64,000 bases of DNA, from NCBI GenBank assembly GCA_037179515.1, contig JAXCGZ010009438.1:291001-355000 (forward strand), in the 5' to 3' direction. The DNA comes from Halocaridina rubra. Its lineage: Eukaryota; Arthropoda; Malacostraca; Decapoda; Atyidae. The translations under genes were made by a program, and so were the position numbers. The notes beneath the pieces were generated by a model, which was given only the letters and a program-made list of their open reading frames with translations, was not told the origin of the DNA and ran no database searches. Below, piece after piece: positions 1 through 8,096 of the stretch. Each line of letters starts with the position of its first letter. The first letter of the stretch is position 1.

Positions 1-690
1 CAAGGACTCATGGCATTAGGACTGATATTCAAAGAAAGACACAAAGAGATGCATTACTGATTCCGTCAATGATGCCTATCACCACATACAGTCAAACAAA
101 CTTATTATGAAAGACTACACCACACACAATCGCATATGCCAACAATACCACAGTCACTCCCTAAGAGCTCTGTTGGAAAGCCCAGGATCAGTAGTGGCCT
201 TCCTTAGGGACTCGGATATGTTCAGCCAGGAAGCTTGACGAGCAACAACAATGGCTGGGATTCCACATTTCACGCCATTAGGAGGGAGCTGAAAGTTGGT
301 CATCACATCTGGACCACTGTCACATAAATGTAAAGGAATTAGTAGCAGTCTACAATATCTTGCAGAAAATAGAAGTGAAGAAGGATTCCTTTATTCGGTT
401 TCACTCTGACTTCCTGTTAGAAGTCCACTACATGAAAAAAAAATTAGGCTCAGAATACCCTCGACTCGTGAACAAGTAGATACTATCACCAAACATACTG
501 TTGAGGAAGTGGAAGCTACAAATCTCTGACCATCACTACAAAGGCATAAAGACCGTAAATAACTAAGGACTGTATTGTCAATGCTGTCAACAGCTGGACT
601 GGTCACAGGACCAAACAGCATTACAGAAACTCAGGGACATAATTCCAAGCCTTCAAGAGATTTTATTCTCCATAGTGGAAAACAAAAACT
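1..690 (+). mobile_element. DIRS/Ty3-type retrotransposon remnant (RNase H region)
   Basis: Broken plus-strand frames read like the RNase H end of a reverse transcriptase. About 330-400 gives a HINVKELVAVYNILQK-like block, followed by FIRFHSD (the expected catalytic Asp neighbourhood), then VHYMKKKLGSEYPRL, RKWKLQ, an H-x-KGIK-x-VN element and LQKLRDIIPSLQ. This order is typical of DIRS-like and some Ty3-like RNase H domains. Several stops and frameshifts (for example near 166, 237 and 477) show it is dead. The element enters from the left edge. DIRS versus Ty3 is an inference from motif wording only. Confidence 0.55.
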
Positions 691-889
691 AATTGTGTTT
701 CACAAATAAAGAGAATCAAACACAGGTACCAATGGAGGTTTACAGTTGTGGCAACCATACTAGTTTCAGCAGTATAGAGCTTCATATTTATTTAAAAGAT
801 AAAATTAAAACTTTAGAGGAAAATGGGCAAGTTTATGAATCTCTATTGCCCCGATTTTTCCGAAATTGTTGCCCTTTTATTATACGAGA

Positions 890-1105
890 TGAAGCATTGA
901 AGGTAAACCAGCTGCGGCTGTGGAACCTCACAGCAGATAATCCCTACCCACTTACCCTGTGAGTGACCCAAGTAGGGTGCTAGGGGGTGTTGTGACAGCC
1001 CTTTATCCCTAAGGAGGTAAGAGAAGTAACTGAGGTAGGATATGTTAGCTTCTGGTGAATGTATTCTCTAACTCGGTCACCCCCTCACAAGGAAGTTTGC
1101 AGCTA
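890..1105 (+). repeat. SINE family 4 copy
   Basis: Shares with copies at 5.75, 12.67, 52.5 and 53.1 kb a body with CAGCTGCGGCTGT, a TACCCTGTGAGTGACCCAAG-like block, an AGCCCTTTATCCCTAAGGAG-like block and a terminal pair of short inverted GGGGG/CCCCC runs. It is a roughly 220-bp short interspersed repeat. No clear Pol III A box was picked out, so calling it a SINE is an inference from size and copy number. Confidence 0.6.
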
Positions 1106-1318
1106 CTGTATATGGATGCACTAATTAAACATTATGTTAAAAAACTTTAAAATTACAGTTAAGCTATTTCTCAAACTCAGAGAAGGGGTCAACACATGAG
1201 CCACAGGAGATTACTTCTGTCCCTTGGATTGAATAATATATCTCTGGCAATCGAGACATGGGAAGCTGATCTAGGGCGAGCAAGTCCATGATAATGCTTG
1301 CCAGTTTATGTGTCCCTG

Positions 1319-1450
1319 TTAATCCCCAATTGAGTGGGGGTAGATACACACAGGTGGGTTCAAACAAGGACTTGTTACTTCCAGAGTTGAGTGTTCTTAC
1401 TACTTTGCTAACATGATCCCAAAATGATACACCATTTTATATGTCAATAT
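1319..1450 (-). repeat. SINE family 3 copy, internally deleted
   Basis: First of a near-continuous array. On the minus strand the family begins with a tRNA-like head (GGTGGCGCAGTGGTTAGAGC, A-box like; GTTTGAGCCC, B-box like), then a body with CATCCAGCCTTAATTCCCC and a tail GGGGATTAATAGTGACAC. This copy lacks the middle of the body. Confidence 0.7.
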
Positions 1451-1629
1451 TAATCCCCATTCAAGTGGGGGTAGACACACACAGGTTGGAACTGGGGAAC
1501 TAAGCCTGGATACCCTTCCTACCACCCTCCAGTGGGCTCAAACAAGGACTTGTTACTTCCTGTGTTGTGTGCTCTTACTACTGCGCCACCATGGTCCCAA
1601 AATGATGCACCATTTTATGTGTCACTATT
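1451..1629 (-). repeat. SINE family 3 copy, full length
   Basis: About 179 bp and abutting the previous copy. Read on the plus strand it opens with TTAATCCCCATTCAAGTGGG and closes with the ATGATGCACCATTTTATGTG block. The tRNA-like head lies around 1575-1595 on the minus strand. Confidence 0.75.
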
Positions 1630-1758
1630 AGACCTAAGGTCTAAAGGTTTGTTGGGTGATGAGGTATGGGACAGGAACATATGGAGAACACTGGCCAGAA
1701 ACATCGACCCCAAATAAAAGTGGGAAAAGATGTAGACGAAGAAGAAGAAGAAGAAGAA

Positions 1759-1933
1759 TTAATCCCCATAGAAGTGGGGGTGGATACACACAGGTTGGAG
1801 CTGGGGAATTAAGCCTTAATCCCCTTCCTAACACCCTGCAGTGAGCTCAAACAAGGACTTGTCACTTCCTGAGTTGAATGCTCTTACTACTGCGCCACCA
1901 TGGTCCCAAAATGATGCAATGTTTAATGTCACT
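1759..1933 (-). repeat. SINE family 3 copy, full length
   Basis: Near-identical architecture to the 1451 copy, preceded on the plus strand by a short (GAA)n run at 1735-1758. The next copy starts immediately, giving a head-to-tail pair with a 176-bp period. Confidence 0.75.
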
Positions 1934-2195
1934 AATAATCCCCACTCGAGTGGGGGTGGACACGGACAAGTTGGAGCTGGGGAATGAAGGATGGATGCAC
2001 TTTCTAACATCCTGTGGTGAGCTCAAACACGAGTTTGTCACTTCTCGAGTCAAACACTCTAACCACTGCTCTAGAGCATCCCTCGACGTGAAATAAAAAC
2101 ACACTTAAAGGTGGTATTTAGCTATCATCCATAACATTTTGAACTTGAGACAGGACTCGGTAGAAAGAATCTCATTGCTGTTGATTGTTATTTTA
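1934..2195 (-). repeat. SINE family 3 copy with duplicated flank
   Basis: The SINE body runs to about 2090 and is followed by a unique-looking flank (2098-2195) that recurs at 2526-2622 behind the next SINE-3 copy. The SINE plus flank therefore forms one unit of a segmental duplication with a period of about 418 bp. Confidence 0.65.
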
Positions 2196-2196
2196 T

Positions 2197-2349
2197 GTCA
2201 GGTCGAGGGTTCGCGCCCCGTCACGGTCTGAGGTCAGCAAGGGCATGCACTCAGGGTAAGGATTACATCTGCCAAAACAAGTCCTTCGCTTGAAGGAAAA
2301 CGTCCTAGCCCTTGGTAGAAAAGGGAGTCCGTGACGTAAAACCGGAACA
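2197..2349 (+). repeat. SINE family 1 copy, 5'-truncated
   Basis: Starts inside the tRNA-like head at CAGGTCGAGGGTTCGCGCCC (B box GGTTCGCGCCC) and runs through the body (GGGCATGCACTCAGGGTAA, CCGTCCTAGCCC-like) to the end CGTGACGTAAAACCGGAACA. About 150 bp of the roughly 195-bp family consensus. Confidence 0.8.
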
Positions 2350-2622
2350 TTAATCCCCACTCAAATGGGAGTGGCTACAGACAGCATGGAGCTAGGAAAT
2401 TAAGGCTGGATACCCTTACTAACGCTTAGTAGTGGGCTCAAACATGGGTGTGTTACTTCTCATTTCGAGAGCTCTTATCAAGACCTACTGCAGTCCCCTA
2501 CATACCTGAGTTATGTGAATTATAAACACTCTTAAACGTGATCAGCTCTTATCCACTACCCTTACAAGTTGAGACCGGATTCTTGGACAAAAGAATTTCA
2601 TTACTGTATGTATTTATGCTTG
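2350..2622 (-). repeat. SINE family 3 copy plus repeated flank
   Basis: Second unit of the 418-bp segmental duplication. The SINE-3 body is at 2350-2500, then the flank with ACAAGTTGAGACCGGATTCT, matching 2140-2165. It runs into the 70-bp minisatellite. Confidence 0.6.
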
Positions 2623-3345
2623 GCTATGCAGCATTTATGTTGTGTGCACGTGTTTGTATTCTGTTTCAATCAAAAGAGAGCTGGCTATTGAATTTACAAG
2701 TGGTCAGTGCCTTTCATTGCATATTTGTTTTCTGTTTTAATCTAAGAGAACTTACTACTGACTTCATATCCACCCAATGCCATTAAGAACGTGTGTATTG
2801 CTCTAATAAAAAAAAAAAGCTAGCTATTGAATTTATACAAAGCCAATGTCTTTAATAATGTGTGTATATTCTGTTTTATCAACGAGATCTTGTTACTAAA
2901 TGAAAACTTACTTTATGCCCTAAATAACTTAGTTGTATTTTGTACTATCAAAGAGAGATTTCCACTAAATTTAAATCAGGCCAATGCCTTTAATAGCGTG
3001 TTTGTATCCTGTTTCAATGAAAGAGAACTTGATCCTGAATTTATACCTAGCTAATGTCTTTAATGATAAGTTTAGATCCCGTTTCTGTCAGAGAACTTAC
3101 TAGTGAATTTCTACGGTCACAATGCTTTTATTTACGAGTCCGTATTCTGTTTTAATCAAAGAGAGCTTGTTATTGAATTTATACCCAGCCACAGCCTTTA
3201 ATAAAGTGTTTGAATTCTGTATCATGTTCAGAAAAAGCTTGCTACTGAATATATACTTTGCCAAGGCTTTTAACAAAGTGTTTGTATTCTGTTTTAAACA
3301 AAGGGAGCTTGCTATTGAATTTATACCTAGCCAATGTCATAAATG
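2600..3345. repeat. Degenerate 70-bp minisatellite, about 10-11 units
   Basis: The phrase GCTATTGAATTTATACC or a close variant recurs at about 2685, 2755, 2824, 2896, 2965, 3035, 3102, 3171, 3243 and 3313, a period near 70 bp. Each unit also carries a TTTGTATTCTGTTTTAATCA-like block and CCAATGCCTTTAATA. It lies in the intron just downstream (minus strand) of the Thr-rich exon. Confidence 0.85.
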
Positions 3346-3362
3346 AAGAACCAAAAACATAC

Positions 3363-3564
3363 CATAATGACCGTAAGATCCATAACCACCATTGCCTCCA
3401 TGTACTTCAGTGACAATTTCCTTCTTCAGTACAGTTGATGTGATAATCTGTTGTACAGTCTTAGTGACGGGTTCAGCACTTACTGTTTTCGTTGTAGTTA
3501 AAGTACTAATTGCAGTGGTAGTGGCAAAGTTTGTTACTGTAGCTATTGTTGTTTTTGTCTCAGT
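3363..3564 (-). CDS. Exon C of secreted Thr-rich/Gly-Tyr protein gene
   Basis: A 202-nt minus-strand exon (67 codons plus one base). It is bounded by a polypyrimidine stretch and CAG acceptor (minus ...TTTTCAG) and a GTATGT donor. The frame has no stop. It encodes a Thr/Val/Ser-rich stretch opening TETKTTIATVTNFATTT, continuing TTTKTVSAEPVTKTV, a short KKEIVTEV segment, and ending in a Gly/Tyr motif GGNGGYGSYGHYG. The alternating Thr-x-Thr pattern is typical of extracellular beta-rich or O-glycosylated matrix or cuticle-like proteins, but I recognise no family. It joins the preceding exon in phase 0 and ends in phase 1, so at least one more exon lies to the left; I did not find it. Confidence 0.8.
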
Positions 3565-3718
3565 CTGAAAATGAAAATAGAGAATAATGTAGTATTATGT
3601 CAAAGTATTATACATAACAAATGTTTGAATACTTATTATCTGGCAAACTGTTTCATAATCGAAAACAGAAAAACTCTTGAAATTTTCATATATACCGTTT
3701 TAAGGTTTCTCTTATTTA

Positions 3719-3832
3719 TTATCTGAGGGGGAAAGAATACCTCCTCCTTGTTCCTGTCCGTCGTAAGAGTTGACTAAATGGGGTGGAGCAAGGGGACAGA
3801 AAATCAGCCACCTCTCTTATAAGGGTTATTAT
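3719..3832. repeat. Short interspersed fragment in intron B-C
   Basis: The stretch with GGGGGAAAGAATACCTCCTC, CCTGTCCGTCGTAAGAG and CGACTAAATGGGG-like wording resembles a short dispersed arthropod LINE/SINE tail known from general familiarity. No second copy was found in this window, so this is tentative. The rest of the 300-bp intron (3565-3878) shows nothing recognisable. Confidence 0.25.
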
Positions 3833-3878
3833 GGCTTTTGTTTATAGGTAGAGATATATTTCATTGGAATTTACTTAC

Positions 3879-3944
3879 TGATGTCAGAGTCTGAAGATGA
3901 GTTACAGTTCTCTCCCCATAACAGCTACTTCCTCCACCATTTCC
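3879..3944 (-). CDS. Exon B of secreted Thr-rich/Gly-Tyr protein gene
   Basis: A 66-nt minus-strand exon of exactly 22 codons. The acceptor is ATTCATCTACAG and the donor TCA|GTAAGT is a strong consensus. It encodes GNGGGSSCYGERTVTHLQTL followed by TS, with one Cys. It is phase 0 at both ends, so exons A, B and C concatenate without a frameshift. This three-way agreement of frame, phase and consensus sites is the main evidence that the gene is real. It could in addition be flanked by unseen exons in the 1.6-kb intron to exon A. Confidence 0.8.
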
Positions 3945-4044
3945 CTGTAGATGAATATTAATATCCAAAGTTCAAAAGTAATCCATATTACCCAATGATT
4001 CTAAAAATACTTAAATATACAAGGCACATTTTGGCCATTTTATT

Positions 4045-4107
4045 TGTAACTATTAATCCTCAAGTGAATGAGGGTGGACACAGACAAGTTGTAGCAGGGG
4101 AATTAAA
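4045..4107 (-). repeat. SINE family 3 fragment, split by SINE family 2
   Basis: Carries the family-3 tail (minus) and the GTGGACACAGACAAGTT body. It continues after the SINE-2 insertion at about 4328-4372 with CAACACCCCGTGGTGGGC and the tRNA-like head. Confidence 0.6.
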
Positions 4108-4109
4108 GG

Positions 4110-4312
4110 TTAAAGGTTGCAGGTGTTTCACTTCCGATATCCATCTAAGATGCCCCTCAGACTGTCAGCTATGGCAAGCTCCAGTTCCCACTGTGGTGCC
4201 CATCCACAGCAGTAGCCTTCCCAGTAAACAGCTTAAACACTCGGTCCTGATCGGGAACCTATCTGTCGACCTCGCGAATGCGAGGCCAGCGCTTTACCAC
4301 TGTACTAGCCAG
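4110..4312 (-). repeat. SINE family 2 copy
   Basis: On the minus strand a tRNA-like head (GGCTAGTACAGTGGTAAAGC, then GGTCGACAGATAGGTTCCCG) is followed by AAGCTGTTTACTGGGAAGGC and a GCTGTGGATGGGCACCACAG block. The same order occurs at 24.9, 28.5, 61.9 and 62.9 kb. Confidence 0.75.
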
Positions 4313-4380
4313 AAGGCTAGGATACTCTTCCCAACACCCCGTGGTGGGCACGAACCACTGTGCTACCATGGTCCACCAAT

Positions 4381-4525
4381 ATAAACTCCCATTATTGGGG
4401 TGGACACAAATAGGTTAGACTTGAAGAATTAAGGCTGGATGCTCTTCCCATCTTCCCATAGTGGGCTCGAGCACAAATCTGTCACATTCTGAGTTGAGCG
4501 CTCTAATCTCTGTGCTATATATCGT
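4381..4525 (-). repeat. SINE family 3 copy
   Basis: Has the body GTGGACACAAATAGGTTAG, the AAGGCTGGATGCTCTTCCC block and the tRNA-like head (minus) at about 4480-4515. Inside the first intron of the secreted-protein gene. Confidence 0.65.
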
Positions 4526-4649
4526 TGTTTATTGAAAAATCTAAAGAATACACCACAAAGTGAGGAAGTAACCTTTCTCAGTATTTTTTTGCAATATAAG
4601 ATTTAACCTTCCACTAAATAACGAATTAATAAAACAGATCTGAAAATTT

Positions 4650-4806
4650 CAGATGTGCAGTGGTTAGGGTACACAAGTCAGGAAGAGAGAAACTCGTGCA
4701 TGAGATAACCATTGGGTGACAGGAAGGGCATCCCGTCTTAAACCCCCAGCCAACACCTATTTGTGTCCACCCCCACTCACATTAGAAATAATAGTGACAC
4801 ATAAAC
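4650..4806 (+). repeat. SINE family 3 copy
   Basis: Opens with GCAGTGGTTAGGGTACACAA (A-box region) and ends AATAATAGTGACACATAAA. Opposite orientation to the copy at 4381, so the two could form a loose inverted pair within the intron. Confidence 0.65.
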
Positions 4807-5030
4807 GATTCACTAAGAGTGGTAAACTTCTCAGATTTTGTAGAAATTAGAATAAATAATATGAAGAAAACTGGAAAACATACACTTGTATGTCATATAT
4901 TATGAATGATATCGAATAAGCTCAATATTTTACTTAGAAAAAAAACTATTGATATTAGAACGCCATAAAATGACAAAGTGTAAAGTTCCATTGCAAATTT
5001 ATAATGGCTTGCTGTTGTTCGCTCATTTAA

Positions 5031-5108
5031 GTGTCACAATTAGTCCCTATCTGAAAGGAGGTGGAAACAGACAGGTAGAGATTTGAGCCTGTATTCCCAT
5101 CCTAAAGT
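5031..5108 (-). repeat. SINE family 3 fragment
   Basis: Only the 3' half (minus) is left: TGTCACAATTAGTCCCTATC then GGTGGAAACAGACAGGTAGA. Confidence 0.5.
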
Positions 5109-5254
5109 AATATATGAAAGCTTATCTACGTGGTTTACACTGAATATTAAAACAGGGTTGGTACCTAAATGCCTTGAACCTATCTAAGTTAAGAATGATT
5201 CAACACAATCACCAAGAAACAAACAGCACTTTTTTTATGGTGTTGATATATGCC

Positions 5255-5400
5255 GTTTCGTGTCACCATTAACCTCCATTCAAAAGGGGGTGGACAAATA
5301 TGTTGGAGCTGGATAAATAAAGACTGGATGCCCTTCCAAATGCCCTGCGGTGCCTTTAAAGTGAGATTCTCACTTAGCAAGTCTAGAGCTTTAATCAATG
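5255..5400 (-). repeat. SINE family 3 copy
   Basis: TGTCACCATTAACCTCCATT, GGGGGTGGACAAATATGTTG and CTGGATGCCCTTCCAAATGC mark the family body. The head is diverged. Confidence 0.6.
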
Positions 5401-5555
5401 CATAATCACAGACACCAAGAACACTTTTTTAATGCGTGTGGGAATTTACTTTGGTAATAACTCCTAATGTTATTTGGAATCGTCGAAGTATTTCACCAAA
5501 TAAAATAATGCGGGAATATACTGTATATGTATTATTGTAACACACTATCACTTAC

Positions 5556-5652
5556 ATAAGCATACTGTTTGGCAGTGTTTCCATAATATGCAGATGAATA
5601 ATTAACTTGTCTTAAAATTGCAAGACACAGAAGAACTGCTACATAAGACATA
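5556..5652 (-). CDS. Exon A, start and signal peptide of secreted Thr-rich protein
   Basis: The minus-strand ATG at 5651-5649 opens MSYVAVLLCLAILRQVNYSS, a short N-region, a hydrophobic core and a small-residue cleavage area near SSA, then YYGNTAKQYAY. The exon begins one base before the ATG after a TGTATTTTGCAG acceptor, so a 5' UTR exon must lie further upstream. It ends TAT|GTAAGT after 32 codons in phase 0, matching exon B 1.6 kb downstream. With exons B and C this gives 121 residues of a secreted Tyr/Gly/Thr-rich precursor. Function is unknown; an extracellular-matrix or cuticle role is only suggested by composition. The start is chosen because it is the only Met in the exon and sits directly on the signal sequence. 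Confidence 0.8.
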
Positions 5653-5751
5653 CTGCAAAATACACAATAAAAATTAATTATAGTAATGATAGATTGTGTA
5701 TATGGACTATATACGGTACACATGTTAAAATTATACAGCCTACACATACAA

Positions 5752-5980
5752 TAGCCACAATCCCCCTTGCAAGGGGGTTGACAGAATCAAATGAAACATT
5801 CACCAAGAGCTAATATACTATACCTCAATCACATCTCTTAGCCCCTCGTGGTCAAAGGGCTGCCACAATTCCCCATCATCACCCTACTTGAGTCACCCAC
5901 AGGGTAATTGGGTAAGGATTTTCTGCCGTGTGACCTGACAGCTGCAGCTGGATGACCATCACCGCTTCATCTCATAGCAA
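5752..5980 (-). repeat. SINE family 4 copy
   Basis: CCACAATCCCCCTTGCAAGG begins the copy on the plus strand, with AGGGCTGCCACAATTCCCC, GAGTCACCCACAGGGTAATT and CAGCTGCAGCTGGATGACC. It is the best-preserved family-4 copy and lies about 100 bp upstream of exon A. Confidence 0.65.
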
Positions 5981-6129
5981 TACATGAGACAACTTACGTG
6001 GTTGCCAAATTGCCAATTCCGTCCTAAAATTATTCTAAATGGCCAGGATAAATGGATGAAGCTCAATACATCTCTATGTATCTAAGAAATAACAGCTTAA
6101 GTGTTTCCACATAAAAGGGTCATAATCTC

Positions 6130-6275
6130 CTGTAAACGGATGGGGCCAAGTCAGAGCACTTGCCCAATAACCTTTGTTTCATTTGATGCTAACTCATCTA
6201 GTTCTCTTCTCACAAACATGTTACCTATCTCCTCCATTCTGCCCTCACTTGTTCCACAAAAGCGCATATTGAAAG
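6130..6275 (-). mobile_element. LINE endonuclease N-terminal fragment
   Basis: The minus strand reads MRFCGTSEGRMEEIGNMF then RRELDELASNETKV before a stop. The order small-turn, R-x-EEI, RRELD-x-LA-x-NETK resembles the start of an apurinic-like LINE endonuclease, in which the E of NETK is catalytic. Truncated at both ends. Confidence 0.5.
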
Positions 6276-6280
6276 CCAAA

Positions 6281-6545
6281 TATTAGAATTGTGATTGGTT
6301 TTTCCTACTATATCTGGTCAGCATGCCCTGACTCTTCATGCCAATTACTAGAATTATGACTGAGCTTTACTTATCAGAGCTGCCTAGTATAGCCTGAGTC
6401 TTTGGGCCAGTTACTAGAATTTTGATTGGGCATTCCTCACTAGAGCTGCCTCGTACTCCATGATTATGAGCTGAATCTTGAACTCTGATTAGGCTTTTCT
6501 GACCAAAGCTGGCTACTGTATTCTGACTCTTCGCATCAGTCTCTA
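6281..6545. repeat. Degenerate 65-bp tandem repeat, about 4 units
   Basis: The block TTACTAGAATTATGACTGAG and its variants recur at about 6282, 6346, 6412 and 6477, each followed by CAGAGCTGCCTAGTA-like and CTGAGTCTTTGGGCCAG-like words. Confidence 0.65.
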
Positions 6546-6784
6546 CCTCCATACGCTTTTGAAAGTAGTACATCTATTCCTTCAACATCTTATGACCGAA
6601 ATTCAGAAACTAACATACCGGAATCGGTTCCATTTCCCAGGCTAAGCCACAATGCGTGACTACCGTGATCATATCCATACTGTCAGTCATTATCACCGAT
6701 ATCGTACAATCACTTCTGTATTTCAGCTATATAAAAATATTGTGATAATACATTCATATGGGTTGGTTGAAAAGCGGACACACA

Positions 6785-7365
6785 CACACTTTCTTATCAA
6801 ATGTAAGGGTAGCCTTCAGGCACATGGACAAGGAAATGTTCAGAAATATTTATGTAACCTATGCGAGGCCAAAACTCAAATATGCAGCCCCCTTTTGGAA
6901 TCCGCACTTGAAAAGGCACATAGCTAAGCTTGAAAAAGTTCAAAGACATGCCACGAAACTGGTGCCAGAAATACGCAATCTCAGTTATGAGGAGAGGCTG
7001 AGGGAATTAGACTTACCATCACTCGAAGCTAGAAGATTGAGGGGGGATATGGTGACAGTCTTTAAATTCATTCATGGTTATGATAGAGTGGATAGCGATC
7101 GATATTTTGATATAGCTGGCTCTAGAATTAAAGGTCATAGTTTGAAGCTTTGTAAGAAAACTTCTTTGCAGGATGTAAGAAAGTACTTTTTCTGTGTAAG
7201 AGTAGTTGATAATTGGAATTCGCTAAGCGAGGAGGTAGTTAATACTATTTCAATCCATAGTTTTAAGGACAAATATGATAAGTATCACTAGGTATAAAAT
7301 GGAACCGATCAGGAGACGGGAAGATACCAGCTTTGGGTTCTTTCCCGTAAGTACAATTAGGTAAT
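6785..7365 (+). mobile_element. CR1-like LINE, 3' end of ORF2 and 3' UTR
   Basis: Encodes the C-terminal part of a non-LTR reverse transcriptase: FRHMDKEMFRNIYVTYARPK, then KLEKVQRHATKLVPEIRNLS, SLEARRLRGDMVTVFKFIHG and a terminal FFCVRVVDNWNSLSEEVVN block. This tail pattern is typical of the CR1/L2 group. The ORF stops at 7291 and is followed by a short 3' UTR ending near AGTACAATTAGGTAAT, which also ends copies at 12.6, 16.4 and 50.3 kb. It is 5'-truncated. Confidence 0.8.
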
Positions 7366-7369
7366 CACA

Positions 7370-8096
7370 CACATGGCTTCAGAGAAGGTAGATCTACAGT
7401 AACAAACTTATTAGAATTTTATGATGAGGTAAGCAGAATCTTACAGGAAAGAGAGGGCTGGACAGATTTCATATTCCTAGACTTCCAGAAAGCATTTGAC
7501 ACTGTCCCACATGGGAGACGTATTAAGAAGCTGCAAGCAATGGCTAGAATAGGTAGCAATGTCTTGAAATGGATAAAAACGAACTTAGAAGGAAGGGAGA
7601 AGAGGGTTAGAATAAGACACTCAGTATTTGAATGTAGAAGAATTAGTAGTGGAGTTCCACAGGGTTCAGTTTTAGGGCCAGTTTTGTTCCTTGTAGATGT
7701 AAATGACCTACCAGAGTCTGTAAATTCATTCATGAATATGTTTGCAGATGATGCAAAGATTGTGAAGAAAGTAAGAAACGAGAACAATGGTTGAGAACTT
7801 CAGGAAGATCTAAATAGTCTGCAAGAGTGATCAGAAAAGTGGCTCATGAAATTCAGTACTTCCAAATGTAAGGTAATGAGAATGGGTAAAAGAGCAGGAA
7901 AGCCCATGCTTGACTACTCGGTGGCAGGAGTACAACTTCAAGAGACAGAGAATGAGAGAGATCTAGGAGTAAACATGCTGGGAGATTTGTCTCCAGAAAT
8001 GCATATAAATGGCATAGTAAGGGCAGCAAATGCTTTCTTAGCAAATGTAAGGCTAACCTTCTGCCATTCGGACAAGGAAATGTTCAGAAATATTGA
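7370..8096 (+). mobile_element. CR1-like LINE, RT core segment, broken
   Basis: Plus-strand reading GFREGRSTVTNLLEFYDEV, FIFLDFQKAFDTVPHGRR (RT block A-like), RISSGVPQGSVLGPVLF and MNMFADDAKIVKK, where FADD is the catalytic RT motif. An in-frame TGA near 7793 and loss of continuity at 8096 make it a pseudogene. It lies directly after another copy's 3' end and ends abruptly, so the pieces are in permuted order. Confidence 0.8.
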
